Part shown: one piece after another, positions 20,924-32,261 of the stretch | How positions within the stretch are numbered: the first letter of the stretch is position 1 | How the letters are laid out: each line of letters opens with the position of its first letter | Source of the DNA: Prochlorococcus sp. AG-347-I21 | GTDB taxonomy: Bacteria; Cyanobacteriota; Cyanobacteriia; PCC-6307; Cyanobiaceae | NCBI GenBank assembly: GCA_003279055.1 | Contig: QCBP01000009.1 | Location: 1 to 64,000 of the forward strand | Reading direction: 5' to 3' | Length of the DNA: 64,000 nt | The notes under the pieces: model-generated | Seen by the model: the letters and a program-made list of their open reading frames with translations, nothing else | What the model was told of the DNA's origin: nothing | The model's database searches: none | Made by a program: the position numbers and the translations under genes

Positions 20924-21826
20924 TTATCTGTCTCTATTCGTAATAAAGTCGGCTAAAGATATTAAATACTTTGCATCTGCACCCCAAGGTTCAATTGCTT
21001 TTTTTGCTTTTTCAACTAAATCAAATGCTCTTTTCTTTGACTCCTCCATTCCAAGTAATTTAGGGTAAGTAGTCTTATCAGCTAAAAGATCTTTGCCGGC
21101 AGTTTTACCAAGTTTTTCACTGCTGGAAGTTAAATCAAGAATATCATCTATTATTTGGAAGGCTAAACCAATTCCCTCTGCATATGTTGTTAGAGCTTGT
21201 AATAGTTTTTCGTTAGCGCCTGCTATCATTGCGCCTGTTCTTACGCAAGCCTTTAATAAAGCCCCAGTTTTGTGAAGATGAATATACTCGAGAGTTTCAA
21301 GGTCTACTTCTTTGCCTTCGCATTCTAAATCGACAACTTGTCCCCCTACTAAGCCAGGTGCACCAGCAACTAGGGATAATTCGCCAACTACATTTAATAA
21401 TCTATTGGGATCTACTCCCGGGCTCCTTAAAGAAACCATTTCAAAGGCCCTAGTTAATAAAGCATCGCCTGCAAGAATAGCTATTGCATCTCCATATACT
21501 TTATGATTCGTCGGCCTACCCCTCCTCAAGTCATCATTATCCATAGCTGGCAAATCATCATGAATCAAGGACATTGTATGAATCATTTCTATTGCTACTG
21601 CAGTTGGAACAGCAAGAGAGGGTTCTCCTCCAGCCAGTGAGCAAGATGCTAAACATAAAATTGGACGTATCCTTTTTCCTCCAGCTAAAAGGGAATATCT
21701 CATCGATTCTCTTAATATTTCTGGATTCTCAGGCCCCAAGGAAAAATCAAGTGCTTCTTCTACAACCTTTTTTGTGTTTTTAAGATATTTTTCAAAATCA
21801 GAAATACTATTTATAACTTTAGTCAT
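20924..21826 (-). CDS. crtE: Geranylgeranyl diphosphate synthase
   Basis: 300 residues of the trans-prenyltransferase family. Condenses IPP with allylic diphosphates to give GGPP for carotenoids, phytyl tails of chlorophyll and quinones. The first Asp-rich motif is [19 protein letters not shown] and the second is [20 protein letters not shown] near the N terminus binds IPP. Length and motif spacing match bacterial and plastid GGPPS/FPPS. ATG start. Downstream of folD (36-nt gap) and followed by the divergent-PAP2 gene, forming a three-gene minus-strand unit. Confidence 0.95.
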   Translation of the reverse strand: MTKVINSISDFEKYLKNTKKVVEEALDFSLGPENPEILRESMRYSLLAGGKRIRPILCLASCSLAGGEPSLAVPTAVAIEMIHTMSLIHDDLPAMDNDDLRRGRPTNHKVYGDAIAILAGDALLTRAFEMVSLRSPGVDPNRLLNVVGELSLVAGAPGLVGGQVVDLECEGKEVDLETLEYIHLHKTGALLKACVRTGAMIAGANEKLLQALTTYAEGIGLAFQIIDDILDLTSSSEKLGKTAGKDLLADKTTYPKLLGMEESKKRAFDLVEKAKKAIEPWGADAKYLISLADFITNRDR

Positions 21827-21862
21827 TTTATATCTTTAGTAAAAAATTTTTCATCTTGGAGT

Positions 21863-22759
21863 TTATGGCAAAAGGTCATTAAGAGTTGATGGTAAACTAA
21901 ATTGTTTTTGCCAGCTATAAATAGTATTTACAAGTAACATTGTTACTGTCATTGGTCCAACACCTCCTGGTACAGGTGTGTAAGCAAATACTTTAGAAAT
22001 GACATCTTCTAATAATACATCGCCACATAATCTGGTTTGATTTTTATCGGAACTTTTTAATCTATGTATCCCAACATCAATAATTACTGCTCCTTCTTTC
22101 ACAAAACTCGAATCTACAAGATTGGGTTTTCCTGCAGCCGCAATTAGAATATCGGCTTCTCTACAGACTTTATTCAAATTTAATGTTTTTGAATGAGTCA
22201 TCGTGACCGTGCTATTTAGATTCAACAACATTAGTGATAGGGGTTTACCAACAAGCAAACTTCTTCCGATAACAACAATTTTCTTACCTTCAAATGTAAT
22301 ATTTTGGGATCTTAATAAATTAATAATTCCTGCTGGTGTGCATGATCTCATCGCAGGCTCATTTTTTACTAATTTGCCGATGTTTATCTCATTTAATCCA
22401 TCTACATCTTTGCTTGGATTAATATGGCTGATAAGTTTTTGCTCGTCAAACTTCTTTGGGATGGGAAGTTGTAGTAACATACCATCAATATCCTTATCAG
22501 AATTAAGTTTGATTATTAATTGTTCAACTTCTTTTTGCTCTACACTATCTTTTAGATGAAAGATAAAGCTCTTTATTCCAATTCTTGAACATGCTCTTTC
22601 CTTGTTTTTAACGTAAACTCCACTAGCAGGGTCTTCACCTATTCTTATTACAGCTAGACCTGGAGATCTTTTTGCAATCTTTTTATTACTAGAAATATAG
22701 TGGTTTAATCTTTCTTCAATTTCAAGAGATAATTTTTTACCGTCTAATTTTAATGACAT
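21863..22759 (-). CDS. folD: Methylenetetrahydrofolate dehydrogenase/cyclohydrolase
   Basis: 298 residues. Bifunctional enzyme interconverting 5,10-methylene-THF, 5,10-methenyl-THF and 10-formyl-THF with NADP, in the cytosol. [14 protein letters not shown] contains the catalytic Lys. [17 protein letters not shown], the Rossmann segment [18 protein letters not shown] and the C-terminal [17 protein letters not shown] are the family signatures. Length matches FolD. ATG start; about 75 nt separate it from the divergent HD-domain gene. Together with the 5-formyl-THF cyclo-ligase at 38.2 kb it covers part of one-carbon metabolism. Confidence 0.97.
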   Translation of the reverse strand: MSLKLDGKKLSLEIEERLNHYISSNKKIAKRSPGLAVIRIGEDPASGVYVKNKERACSRIGIKSFIFHLKDSVEQKEVEQLIIKLNSDKDIDGMLLQLPIPKKFDEQKLISHINPSKDVDGLNEINIGKLVKNEPAMRSCTPAGIINLLRSQNITFEGKKIVVIGRSLLVGKPLSLMLLNLNSTVTMTHSKTLNLNKVCREADILIAAAGKPNLVDSSFVKEGAVIIDVGIHRLKSSDKNQTRLCGDVLLEDVISKVFAYTPVPGGVGPMTVTMLLVNTIYSWQKQFSLPSTLNDLLP

Positions 22760-22833
22760 TTAGAAAAACATCTCCTTTTTACATCTAGCATGCCTATAAT
22801 TCTAAATTATTCAAATAGATTTAAATATATTCT

Positions 22834-24306
22834 GTGCAAAACATCACAACTACCTTAAAGAAATTGTTTTATCTGTGGAAGCGAAGTCAAGTTCCAGTAA
22901 AAAAACCAATTAAAATTTCAAGAATAGATAATCTCATAATTTTTTTAGTATGCGTTTTAATTTCCATAATTTCTTCTTATAAACTACTTCTTATCTCGCC
23001 TTTAAATCTCGCAGATATTTTTTCTTGGCTTTGGAACTTTACTGAAATACTTATTATTTCAGGAGTTTTGATATTAGTTTCAAAAAAAGAGAATCCCTCA
23101 ATTTCATCAAGACAGATCCTCTTGATTATTACTCTTCTTTTAGCAGTTCAAGTTACGAAATTATACTTTGCTTCATCCATTAGTCCATTATCAATGATAA
23201 TTCCTCCGGCATTAATAATATCTCAAGGAATGGGAAGTATAACAGCTTTAGCTTGGGTCTCAGTTGCAAGCTTTAGTTGGCCAGATCCAGCAGTTGCTGT
23301 AAATAATAATTTATTTTTTATTTTATTAGTTTGCTCTTCAGTAGTATCATTACTTGGAGCAAGAATAAGAAGTAGAGCACAATTACTTCAACTATCAATT
23401 TTTGTCCCAATAGGATCGTTCTTGACTCAATGGATATTGATAGGGAAAGATAAAATATCTCTCATCAATAAGCAAGATTTTGTTTTAGCTAATGGGAATA
23501 TATTCTCTGAATCCTTCCTATTAGCAATTGTAATGCTTTTTACAATTTTATTTATTCCGATTTTTGAATCGATATTCGGATTATTAACTAAAGCAAGATT
23601 ACTCGAACTGGCTGATAAGGAGAAACCTCTAATTAGAAGATTGTCTCTTGAAGCACCTGGTACTTTTGAACATACCTTACTTATATGCGGTTTGGCAGAG
23701 GAAGCAACAAGAATGATTGGTGGTGATATTGATCTAATTAAAACTGGAGCGTTATATCATGATGTTGGTAAGTTACATGCACCTAATTGGTTTATAGAAA
23801 ATCAGGATGGTTCAAAAAATCCTCACGATGAAATAGATGATCCGATTAAAAGTGCAGAAGTATTACAGGCACACGTAGATGAAGGATTGAAATTTGCAAG
23901 AAAAAATAGACTACCCAAACTGATAGCTAATTTTATCCCCGAGCATCAAGGTACTCTTAAAATGGGATATTTTTTTCAAAAAGCTAAAGAAAAAAATCTT
24001 GATATTAATGAATATTATTTTCGATACAGAGGCCCTATTCCTCAGTCAAAAGAAACAGCTATTTTAATGCTTGCTGATGGATGTGAAGCAGCACTTAGAG
24101 CTATGAACACTAAGGCATCTGATAAACAAGCTTTGGAAGTAATATCTAAAATTATCTCCTCACGTCAGAAAGATGGGCAATTAGATAATAGTAATTTATC
24201 TAAGGGAGAAATTTTTTTAATAAAAAGGGCGTTCTTGAATGTATGGAAAAGAATTAGACATAGAAGAATTCAGTATCCAACTGGCAAGAATAATACTTTT
24301 TCTTAA
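22834..24306 (+). CDS. PgpH-like membrane HD-domain phosphodiesterase
   Basis: 490 residues. The N-terminal half has about six to seven hydrophobic helices. The C-terminal half is an HDIG-type HD domain: FEHTLLICGLAEEA (first His), GALYHDVGKLHAPNWF (HD), EHQGT and ADGCEAALRAM. This is the core of the 7TMR-HD family, in which PgpH degrades cyclic di-AMP. The long extracellular domain of Listeria PgpH is missing, as in other cyanobacterial versions. A c-di-AMP role is inferred from the family. Start GTG at 22834. Convergent with the small membrane gene at 24316. Confidence 0.88.
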   Translation: MQNITTTLKKLFYLWKRSQVPVKKPIKISRIDNLIIFLVCVLISIISSYKLLLISPLNLADIFSWLWNFTEILIISGVLILVSKKENPSISSRQILLIITLLLAVQVTKLYFASSISPLSMIIPPALIISQGMGSITALAWVSVASFSWPDPAVAVNNNLFFILLVCSSVVSLLGARIRSRAQLLQLSIFVPIGSFLTQWILIGKDKISLINKQDFVLANGNIFSESFLLAIVMLFTILFIPIFESIFGLLTKARLLELADKEKPLIRRLSLEAPGTFEHTLLICGLAEEATRMIGGDIDLIKTGALYHDVGKLHAPNWFIENQDGSKNPHDEIDDPIKSAEVLQAHVDEGLKFARKNRLPKLIANFIPEHQGTLKMGYFFQKAKEKNLDINEYYFRYRGPIPQSKETAILMLADGCEAALRAMNTKASDKQALEVISKIISSRQKDGQLDNSNLSKGEIFLIKRAFLNVWKRIRHRRIQYPTGKNNTFS

Positions 24307-24315
24307 TTTTATAAT

Positions 24316-24708
24316 TTACAGCCTAATACTTCTTCGATGTTTTGGATTACACCAATATAGAAGAGCTAAAATGCTTAATAATGTGGTTAAAAGAGTAAAA
24401 CCACCAATTCCAAAGATGTCTTTAAGAGTTATTAGTCTTACAACAGAATAAGGAGCCATACCAGAAATTACCATTGATAGAGATACTAGAGTCAAAGTTA
24501 CTCCCCATTTTCTCTCTGCTAAAAGAGCTGCTGAAGAAACTATTCCAACTATCGCAGCAGGCCAACCAAGACTTATCGCAAGAGTTATGTTCGCAACTTT
24601 AAGAGGAGGTCCAAAACTTATTATTAGTGCGATTATAGGAAGTGCAATTATATTGCTGATTAACCCAACCCAGGAAAGTGCCCAATATCCTAGTAACCTT
24701 TCTCTCAT
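24316..24708 (-). CDS. Hypothetical membrane protein
   Basis: 130 residues with four predicted membrane segments and few charged residues. I do not recognise the family. The pattern GWPAAIVGIVSSAALLAERKWGV and the basic C terminus (CNPKHRRSIRL) are consistent with an inner- or thylakoid-membrane protein with its C terminus in the cytosol. It stands alone on the minus strand between the HD-domain gene and leuA, 83 nt from the leuA stop. Confidence 0.7.
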   Translation of the reverse strand: MRERLLGYWALSWVGLISNIIALPIIALIISFGPPLKVANITLAISLGWPAAIVGIVSSAALLAERKWGVTLTLVSLSMVISGMAPYSVVRLITLKDIFGIGGFTLLTTLLSILALLYWCNPKHRRSIRL

Positions 24709-24791
24709 TATTTACTGCTTTAACTACATATTTCAATCTACATTATTGTAGAGACTATTTTAAATTCAACTTAATAATCCTAAGAAATAAT

Positions 24792-26432
24792 CTAATTTGC
24801 AGGATTAGATAGAAATCTTGTCTCAGGGTTTTCTAAATTATCAAATTGTGGGTGAATTGAATTTTTTTTCTCAGAAAATACAAGTCTATTTAGAGCATTA
24901 ACGTAAGCATTAGCTGCAGCAACTACAACATCGGTGTCGGCAGAATGACCTGAATATATCTTGTTATCACTTCTTATTCTTATCGTTACTTCTCCCAAAG
25001 CATCAATCCCTTCTGTTACTGACTTTACCGAAAATTCAATTAATTCATTAGGAACTTTAGCTAATTTATTTAAAGCCTCGCATACAGCATCAACTGGTCC
25101 AGTCCCTATTGATACAGCAGTATCCTCAGAATTATCTTCTGTATTTATAAGCGTAATAGTGGCGGTAGGTTTAGATGCGTTACCGCAACTTACTTGTACC
25201 AGACTTAATTGAAATTTAGCTTCCGGAAGCTGTACTTGTTCACTAACAATTGCTTCTAAGTCTCTATCAGTAATTTCTCTTTTCCTATCAGCTAAATCCT
25301 TAAAACGAGCAAAAGCATCATTTAGGTCTTCACGACTTAAGTCATAACCCATCTCTTCTAACCTTGCTCTTACTGCACTTCTTCCACTAAGTTTTCCTAA
25401 CGATATTTTGTTGTCACTCAAACCAACAGTTTTTGCATCGATAATTTCATAAGTTAATCTATTTTTTAATACCCCATCCTGATGAATGCCTGACTCATGT
25501 GCAAAAGCGTTAGCTCCCACAATTGCTTTATTAGGTTGAACTGTCATTCCAGTTAGGTTGGAAACAAGTCTGGAGGTTTTTGTAATTTCTTCTGTTCTAA
25601 TAGCGGTAAGAGGAGTTGGTGAATCTGGATTTCTGTTGAAAAAACTATTAAAAAAACTTTTCCTAACATGCAATGACATAACTAATTCTTCTAGAGAGGC
25701 ATTTCCTGCTCTTTCTCCAATTCCATTTATCGTACATTCCAGTTGTCTCGCTCCATTTTTTACTGCTTCTAAAAAATTGGCAACTGCCAAACCTAAATCA
25801 TTATGACCATGAACCGAGATAACTGCTTCATCAATATTTGGAACATTTTTATTTATATCTGCAATTAATTTTCCGAATTCACTAGGAGTTGTAAATCCAA
25901 CAGTATCAGGGATATTTATCGTTGTCGCTCCTGAAGAAATTGCTAATTGAATTACTTCGTATAAAAAATCAGGGTCGCTTCTTGAGGCATCTTCACAAGA
26001 AAATTCAATATCATCTACCAATGATTTTGCATAATTAACCATTTCTGGAACTATTTCCAGAACATCTTTTCTGGATTTCTTAAGTTTATGTTTAAGGTGA
26101 ATGTCGCTTGTTGCGATAAAAGTATGTATTCTTTTCTTGGGAGCTGGACTTACTGCTTCATAACAAGCTTTTATATCACCTCGGGAAGCCCTCGCTAAAC
26201 CACAAATTATAGGACCATTTTCTTTACCTACGGCAGTTGCAATTTTATTAACAGCTTTAAAATCTCCTGGACTTGCGAAAGGGAATCCAGCCTCAATAAC
26301 ATCTACTCCTAATCTTGCTAATTGATGTGCGATAGCAAGCTTTTCTTCAAGATTTAGACTGGCACCAGGAGATTGCTCTCCATCTCGAAGAGTTGTATCA
26401 AATATCAAAATTCTTCCAGGATCTTTTGACAT
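24792..26432 (-). CDS. leuA: 2-isopropylmalate synthase
   Basis: 546 residues. Condenses 2-oxoisovalerate with acetyl-CoA in the first committed step of leucine synthesis. [19 protein letters not shown] is the catalytic N terminus, [18 protein letters not shown] is the metal-binding signature, and [14 protein letters not shown] follows. The C-terminal LeuA dimer domain, which binds leucine for feedback inhibition, covers about residues 410-525. Full length for the bacterial enzyme. ATG start. The 227-nt region upstream is non-coding on both strands and probably holds the divergent promoters for leuA and the GH57 gene. Confidence 0.97.
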   Translation of the reverse strand: MSKDPGRILIFDTTLRDGEQSPGASLNLEEKLAIAHQLARLGVDVIEAGFPFASPGDFKAVNKIATAVGKENGPIICGLARASRGDIKACYEAVSPAPKKRIHTFIATSDIHLKHKLKKSRKDVLEIVPEMVNYAKSLVDDIEFSCEDASRSDPDFLYEVIQLAISSGATTINIPDTVGFTTPSEFGKLIADINKNVPNIDEAVISVHGHNDLGLAVANFLEAVKNGARQLECTINGIGERAGNASLEELVMSLHVRKSFFNSFFNRNPDSPTPLTAIRTEEITKTSRLVSNLTGMTVQPNKAIVGANAFAHESGIHQDGVLKNRLTYEIIDAKTVGLSDNKISLGKLSGRSAVRARLEEMGYDLSREDLNDAFARFKDLADRKREITDRDLEAIVSEQVQLPEAKFQLSLVQVSCGNASKPTATITLINTEDNSEDTAVSIGTGPVDAVCEALNKLAKVPNELIEFSVKSVTEGIDALGEVTIRIRSDNKIYSGHSADTDVVVAAANAYVNALNRLVFSEKKNSIHPQFDNLENPETRFLSNPAN

Positions 26433-26659
26433 AAGATGGAATAACCTAGTCTTATAGTAAGCTAATTAAAAAAAATTGACTAGACTTAGTTCAAAAAAAT
26501 TTTTGATGCATATTCATAACTTAAACAATATTGGTTAAAATTCTGAAGAAAAAAATGAAATCCTTTAATTATTAAAGTATTCTTTTAGGATCAAAGCTTC
26601 CTTATAGAAAGGTTAAGTTTGATTTTTTACAGAATTTCAGGCATAAATTATAAAAAAGT

Positions 26660-28240
26660 ATGAATGGGCTATACCCTCAAAAAAATGTTTTAGGTCAGTT
26701 AGCGATAGTTCTACATGCTCATCTACCTTATGTCAGAAAAAATGAAAAAAACTCCTTAGAAGAGGATTGGTTATTTCAGGCGATTTTAGAATGTTATATA
26801 CCACTACTACAATCAATAGAATCTTCCAAAAATGAAAATCCTGAAAATACAAAACTTACTATTAGTTTGTCTCCAACATTATTATCACTTCTAAATAATA
26901 CACAAATTCAAGAAACTTTCCCAAGCTGGATTAAAACAAGGAATGATTTCCTAAACGAACTTCCACTAGAAGAAAAAAATGCATCTGCATTTTTAACGAA
27001 AAGCCTTAATGATAAATACCTATATTGGCAAAATTGTTCTGGAAATTTAATTGAGAAGTTTAGAGTATTGAATAACTCTGGAAATTTGGATATTCTCACT
27101 TGTGCTGCTACTCATGGATATTTACCAATTCTTAGGGAGAATCCTGAAACTATTAAAGGACAAATTAATACAGCCATTAGGAGCCATGAAAATATTTTTG
27201 AAACAAAGCCTTTAGGTATTTGGTTACCTGAATGCGCATATTATGAGGGTTTAGATGAGATATTATTTAATTCTGGAATTAGATATACAATCTTAGACGG
27301 ACACGGGATTCTAAACTCAACACCAAGGCCTAGGTATGGTGTATACGCTCCAATATGCTCGAAAAAAGGAGTGGCATTTTTTGGAAGAGATAGTGAGTCA
27401 ACCTTGCCCGTTTGGTCTGCTAAGGATGGATTCCCGGGCGACAAAGTCTATAGGGAATTTCATAAAGATTTGGGGTGGGAATTACCTCTCTCAAAGCTCC
27501 AAAAGAAGGGTATTTCAACAAAAAGACCTTTGGGTTTAAAGTTTCATAAGATTACAGATGAAAACATTTCTTTAGGGAAAAAAGAGTTTTACGTCGAAAA
27601 TGAAGCCAAAAATAAGGCGGCAGAACATGCTGATGCCTATCTTCTAGCGAGATCCAAACAACTAGAAAAATTGACTTTATCCTCTTCCTTTAAGCCTTTA
27701 TTGGTAGCTCCATTTGATGCAGAGTTATTTGGTCATTGGTGGTATGAGGGACCTTTTTTTATTGAAAATATACTAAAGAACTCTAGTAAATATGCAATTA
27801 AGCTTACAAATTTAAAAGAATTCCTAATGCAAAAACCAAATCTTCAGATTTGTGATCCATCGCCATCAAGCTGGGGGCAAGGTGGTTACCATAATTACTG
27901 GATTAATGATGCAAATGCATGGATCGTTCCAGAAATCACAAAGGCAGGCTCAACATTTGTAGATTTGTGCTTGGAAAATTTTAATAATGATTTATCTCTA
28001 AGGCTCTTCAAACAAGCTGCAAGAGAACTACTTCTTTCTGAATCTTCTGATTGGAGTTTTATTCTAAAAGCTGGAACCACAACTGAGCTCGCAAGAGAGA
28101 GAATAGAGAGACACTTATTCAGGTTCTGGAAATTGGTTGAAATGATTAAAAATCATTCTAATATCAATTTAAGATTTCTTGAAGAGATTGAGGAAGAGGA
28201 TAAAGTCTTCCCAAATATAAATATTGATGATTGGCGATAA
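26660..28240 (+). CDS. Glycoside hydrolase family 57 protein (1,4-alpha-glucan branching type)
   Basis: 526 residues of GH57 with a C-terminal DUF1957-type helical domain. AIVLHAHLPYVRKNE is motif 1, TCAATHGYLPIL motif 2, GIWLPECAYYEGLDEIL motif 3 with the Glu nucleophile, and PFDAELFGHWWYEGP motif 4 with the catalytic Asp. This architecture matches the thermophilic GH57 branching enzymes, which form alpha-1,6 branches in glycogen. Branching rather than amylase activity is inferred from length and the C-terminal domain. Acts with malQ in glycogen metabolism. Convergent with crtL (8 nt between stops). Confidence 0.9.
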   Translation: MNGLYPQKNVLGQLAIVLHAHLPYVRKNEKNSLEEDWLFQAILECYIPLLQSIESSKNENPENTKLTISLSPTLLSLLNNTQIQETFPSWIKTRNDFLNELPLEEKNASAFLTKSLNDKYLYWQNCSGNLIEKFRVLNNSGNLDILTCAATHGYLPILRENPETIKGQINTAIRSHENIFETKPLGIWLPECAYYEGLDEILFNSGIRYTILDGHGILNSTPRPRYGVYAPICSKKGVAFFGRDSESTLPVWSAKDGFPGDKVYREFHKDLGWELPLSKLQKKGISTKRPLGLKFHKITDENISLGKKEFYVENEAKNKAAEHADAYLLARSKQLEKLTLSSSFKPLLVAPFDAELFGHWWYEGPFFIENILKNSSKYAIKLTNLKEFLMQKPNLQICDPSPSSWGQGGYHNYWINDANAWIVPEITKAGSTFVDLCLENFNNDLSLRLFKQAARELLLSESSDWSFILKAGTTTELARERIERHLFRFWKLVEMIKNHSNINLRFLEEIEEEDKVFPNINIDDWR

Positions 28241-28248
28241 TAAAAATA

Positions 28249-29460
28249 CTAATTTAATTTGAGCATTCCTAGTTTTACTTTTAGAGGTGAATTTATAAAC
28301 ATCTTACTCATCACGTAAATTAGTTTTGGAAGTGGAAGTGTATTAGTGAGAAAACCTACCCATTCATTAGTTGATAATCTAAAGAAATTTGAGAAAAAGC
28401 TTCTTAATCTACTTTCGTCAAAGCTCATCAATCTTCTTAGACCGTATTGGTAAAGTTTATGCCTTTGTGTTAATTCGTAAGGCCATAGGATTTCCCAACC
28501 TTTTGAAGCTAACTCTCGTGAACTTAGATGAGGTTCTTTTAAAAAGATTGCTAATTTTTGTGCAAGGAGTGGAGCCCTTCTTAATAAAGATCCAACCATG
28601 TACCCTGATGCAGGATGAACCATACTTGCAGCCCCTCCGAAACCAAGTACAAATTGTTTCTTAAATGGGAGGGGTAAATTCATAGGGAAAAGGCAATTCT
28701 CTTCATGAAAAATTTCACTTACCTTAATACCCTTACTATTAAGTCTTTTATAAAGTCTTTTTTTAAGATTTTCTTGGGATAATGCAGGATAACTAGCTAA
28801 TGAAGTTTCTTCAACAAAAAAAGTGTCGTTGCCAAGATCCATTGCATAAAGAAAGGAAGGAGATGATAACTTTTCTTCATTGTTTAAATGATTTGGACGA
28901 AAATCCATTAGAACAAATTGTTCTTTATTTACAGGTGGAGATGTAAATTTACCTACAATTCCGTAAGCAGCTTGTTGAGCGATTTCATTTTGAATGGGTC
29001 TTTTTACAAAATTACTTTTATGACCACTTGCGTCAATAACTAATCTCGCCTTTATTTTGAGACCTGAAAAACAAACTACCTCAGATAGTTTATTTTTTTC
29101 TTTAATGTCTTTTGCTGTTTCATTCAACCATTCAATCCCTTTACATTTTTTTAAAAGCTCATTTTGAAAGGCTTCTTGATTTATTAAACCATAATCGTAG
29201 TTGTGTTTTGTCGGAGTATCCCCTGTTTTATTTTCCCCATCTCCAAAAAAACTAACAGTTTTACACCATCGATGCGATAACAAGGACTCTAACCCTAATT
29301 CTTCTAATTCAGATGCCCAGATACCATATGTATTCTCCCATTTTTCGTTTGGAGATTTTGTTGATATTCCCTTAATATTTAGATCTTGCTTGGCTAATTC
29401 TGAAGCTAAACATAGTGCTGCAGGACCTGAACCTAAAATTAAAATATCCAGTATTTCCAT
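28249..29460 (-). CDS. crtL: Lycopene cyclase
   Basis: 403 residues of the plant-type CrtL flavoprotein family. The N-terminal dinucleotide-binding segment is ILGSGPAALCLASELAK. Conserved downstream blocks include TYGIWASELEELGL, VIDASGHKS, LMDFRP, FVEETSLA and the FGGAASMVHPASGYMVG motif. It cyclises the ends of lycopene at the thylakoid membrane. Prochlorococcus carries two paralogues, beta (CrtL-b) and one making epsilon and beta rings (CrtL-e). I favour the beta type here, but ring specificity cannot be proved by reading. 24 nt downstream of gyrA on the same strand. Confidence 0.9.
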   Translation of the reverse strand: MEILDILILGSGPAALCLASELAKQDLNIKGISTKSPNEKWENTYGIWASELEELGLESLLSHRWCKTVSFFGDGENKTGDTPTKHNYDYGLINQEAFQNELLKKCKGIEWLNETAKDIKEKNKLSEVVCFSGLKIKARLVIDASGHKSNFVKRPIQNEIAQQAAYGIVGKFTSPPVNKEQFVLMDFRPNHLNNEEKLSSPSFLYAMDLGNDTFFVEETSLASYPALSQENLKKRLYKRLNSKGIKVSEIFHEENCLFPMNLPLPFKKQFVLGFGGAASMVHPASGYMVGSLLRRAPLLAQKLAIFLKEPHLSSRELASKGWEILWPYELTQRHKLYQYGLRRLMSFDESRLRSFFSNFFRLSTNEWVGFLTNTLPLPKLIYVMSKMFINSPLKVKLGMLKLN

Positions 29461-29484
29461 ATTATTTAGCTAACCATAAGGCTC

Positions 29485-32082
29485 TTAATTTTGTTCAAGT
29501 AAGCTAGGTTGGTCTTTCCCCTCTATTTGTTCACGAGGTACCAATACTACTTCAGATAAATGATCACCGTCATCTAATCTTTGTAATTTTACTCCTGTAG
29601 CTGCCCTAGATTGCTGAGAGATTTTATCTGCGTTTGTTCTTACTATTACGCCTTTTTCGGTTACAAGTAGTAATTCTTCTCCTTCGCCAAGTACCTTCAA
29701 ACAAACTAGCTGATCATCTTTAATTCTAAATTTTATTGCTCTCAAACCCATGCCTGCTCTTTTTTGTAATCTAAACTGAGCCACAGGGACTCTCTTCCCT
29801 AGTCCAAATGCACTGGCTATTAATACCCAGGGACCATCTGAAGAGCTTTCCTCAACATTATCATCAAGACCTTCTTTGAGATCCTCAATTTTAGCCAATT
29901 GATCAACCAAATTAGATGTTAAAACATCCATAGAAACTAAATTGTCGCCTTCTCTCAAGTTCATTGATTTAACCCCTCTTGCCGTTCTGCCAAGTGGCCT
30001 TAATTCATTGATATCTAGTCTGAAATGAATCGCCATTCCTGTTTTAGATCCTATTAAAACACTATCACCTTCTTTTGATAATCTGACCCATGTTAGAGCG
30101 TCTCCAACCTCAAGATTAATTGCTATTAGTCCATTTGAGCGAATTTTTGAGAAAGCGGAAAGTGCAGTTCTTTTTATAAAGCCAGCTTTGGTTAGCATTA
30201 ATAAATAACAATCGTCAACAAAAGAATCTACAGCAACTAGTGAAGTTATTTTTTCTTCTCTTGGAATTGGTAGAAGTTGAACTGATGGAGTCCCTTTTGC
30301 TGTTCTGCTACTCATAGGAACTCTATATGCTGGGAGAGCATAAGCAACTCCTCTATCACTGAAAAGCAAGAGAGTATCATGATCGTTACAGCTTATAAAT
30401 AATTTCACGTCATCATCTTCTTTGGTTTTTGTACCAGCTTTACCCCTTGAACCACGACTGGTAGACTCAAAATCATTAACAGGCATTCTTTTTAAATAAC
30501 CTGCCTCAGTTAAAAGAACTACGGATCTGTCATTAGCTATTAGATCGATATCATCTAAGCCGCCGCCTAAATCTAGTATTTCTGTTTTCCTAGGAGAAGA
30601 GAATCTTTCATCAATTTTATTAATTTCTTCAAGAATAATTTCAAAAATTCTTTCTTTACTATTTAATATTTGCTTATAAAGGTTGATTTTTCGGGTTAAC
30701 TCATTATGTTCTCCTTTGATTTTATCTGCTTCAAGCGCTGTTAATCTCCTTAATTGCATTTGTAGAATTGCATCTGCCTGTATTGAAGATAATTTATGGT
30801 CGTTTTGTAATTTTTCTCGAGCTGATATTGAATCTTTCGCTGATCTTATTAGATTTATAATGTCGTCCATAGCATCTAAGGCCAATAAAAGACCCTTTAC
30901 AATATGATCTCTTTCTTCTGCCTTTTTTAATAAAAATGCTGTTCTTCGCCTTATTGTCTCAACCCTAAAATCCAGAAAAACGTCTAACATTTTCCTGAGT
31001 GAAAGTGTTGTGGGCTCTCCTTTTACTAAAGCAAGGATATTTGCACTAAAGTTATTTTGTAGAGGTGTTAACTTGAATAAATTATTTAAAACTACTTGTG
31101 GGTAGGCATCTCTTTTTAGTTCAATAACAATCCTCATCCCATCTCGATCACTTTCATCTCTAATATCAGAAATACCTTCTAATTTTTTTTCATTAACAAG
31201 GTCAGCAATTCTTTCTATCAATGCCGCTTTATTGGTTTGAAATGGAAGCTCTGTAATTATTACAGCATCTTTCTCTGCTCTGCCAATGGATTTAATTTGC
31301 TCAATATTTGCCACCCCTCTCATGGTTATTGACCCCCTTCCTGTTTTGAAAGTTTCTCTAATACCGTCTCTTCCTAAGATTTGACCACCTGTGGGAAAAT
31401 CAGGACCTTTAATTATTCCAAAAAGTTCATTATCTTCAATTGAAGGGTTTTTGATTATTGCTTTAAGACCATTAATTAATTCTCCTAAGTTATGAGGTGG
31501 AATATTAGTTGCCATTCCTACTGCTATTCCAGATGAACCATTTAAAAGTAGTTGAGGGATCCTAGCAGGTAAAACTGTTGGCTCTTGCTGAGAACCGTCA
31601 AAATTATCAGCGAAATCTACAGTTTCAGATTCAATATCCTCTAATAAACTTTCATCCGTAAGAGACTGCAAACGAGATTCTGTATATCTCATTGCTGCTG
31701 GAGGGTCGTTATCAACAGAACCAAAGTTTCCATGGCCATCTATCAGTGGCATCCTCATAGAGAAATCCTGGGCCATCCTAACCAAAGCATCATAGACAGC
31801 CGTATCGCCATGAGGGTGGTATTTACCAAGTACTTCTCCTACAACTCTTGCACATTTTCTGTATGGTCTACCGCTAGTCAAACCAAGTTCGTACATTGCA
31901 TAAAGAATTCTTCTGTGTACTGGTTTTAATCCATCTCTTGCATCTGGAAGAGCACGACCAACTATAACGCTCATTGCATACTCAAGGTATGAACGAGACA
32001 TCTCATTTCTTAGGTCAGTCTGAATAATTCGGTCGTTATCTTCGCTTAATCCTGAGTTATCGGAATCTAGAATATCAGACAT
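29485..32082 (-). CDS. gyrA: DNA gyrase subunit A
   Basis: 865 residues. Breakage-reunion subunit of gyrase, introducing negative supercoils with GyrB. The N-terminal region has [20 protein letters not shown], the [18 protein letters not shown] quinolone-region helix and the active-site Tyr in [20 protein letters not shown] and repeated beta-pinwheel blades ([40 protein letters not shown]) form the C-terminal DNA-wrapping domain. A GyrA-box-like [12 protein letters not shown] lies in the first blade region. Full length. ATG start; a 179-nt gap separates it from the divergent guaB-type gene. Confidence 0.98.
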   Translation of the reverse strand: MSDILDSDNSGLSEDNDRIIQTDLRNEMSRSYLEYAMSVIVGRALPDARDGLKPVHRRILYAMYELGLTSGRPYRKCARVVGEVLGKYHPHGDTAVYDALVRMAQDFSMRMPLIDGHGNFGSVDNDPPAAMRYTESRLQSLTDESLLEDIESETVDFADNFDGSQQEPTVLPARIPQLLLNGSSGIAVGMATNIPPHNLGELINGLKAIIKNPSIEDNELFGIIKGPDFPTGGQILGRDGIRETFKTGRGSITMRGVANIEQIKSIGRAEKDAVIITELPFQTNKAALIERIADLVNEKKLEGISDIRDESDRDGMRIVIELKRDAYPQVVLNNLFKLTPLQNNFSANILALVKGEPTTLSLRKMLDVFLDFRVETIRRRTAFLLKKAEERDHIVKGLLLALDAMDDIINLIRSAKDSISAREKLQNDHKLSSIQADAILQMQLRRLTALEADKIKGEHNELTRKINLYKQILNSKERIFEIILEEINKIDERFSSPRKTEILDLGGGLDDIDLIANDRSVVLLTEAGYLKRMPVNDFESTSRGSRGKAGTKTKEDDDVKLFISCNDHDTLLLFSDRGVAYALPAYRVPMSSRTAKGTPSVQLLPIPREEKITSLVAVDSFVDDCYLLMLTKAGFIKRTALSAFSKIRSNGLIAINLEVGDALTWVRLSKEGDSVLIGSKTGMAIHFRLDINELRPLGRTARGVKSMNLREGDNLVSMDVLTSNLVDQLAKIEDLKEGLDDNVEESSSDGPWVLIASAFGLGKRVPVAQFRLQKRAGMGLRAIKFRIKDDQLVCLKVLGEGEELLLVTEKGVIVRTNADKISQQSRAATGVKLQRLDDGDHLSEVVLVPREQIEGKDQPSLLEQN

Positions 32083-32261
32083 ACAAAAATCCTTTCTTTA
32101 ATAATAATCGCTGATTGTCATAATGAATAAAAAAAAAGATTTATTTAATTCCCAAATACTCACATTTACACACAAATCAAAATAAAACCTGTTGTTTTTG
32201 AATAAACCTTGGCTTATTACCCCTTTAGTTGTTAATTTAATCAGAATAAAAGAAAATTACC

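Noticed and set aside
22203-22559. 118-codon open frame antisense to folD
   Set aside because: It lies wholly opposite a well-supported gene, has no ribosome-binding site, and its composition is the mirror of folD codons. Similar antisense frames elsewhere were left out for the same reason.
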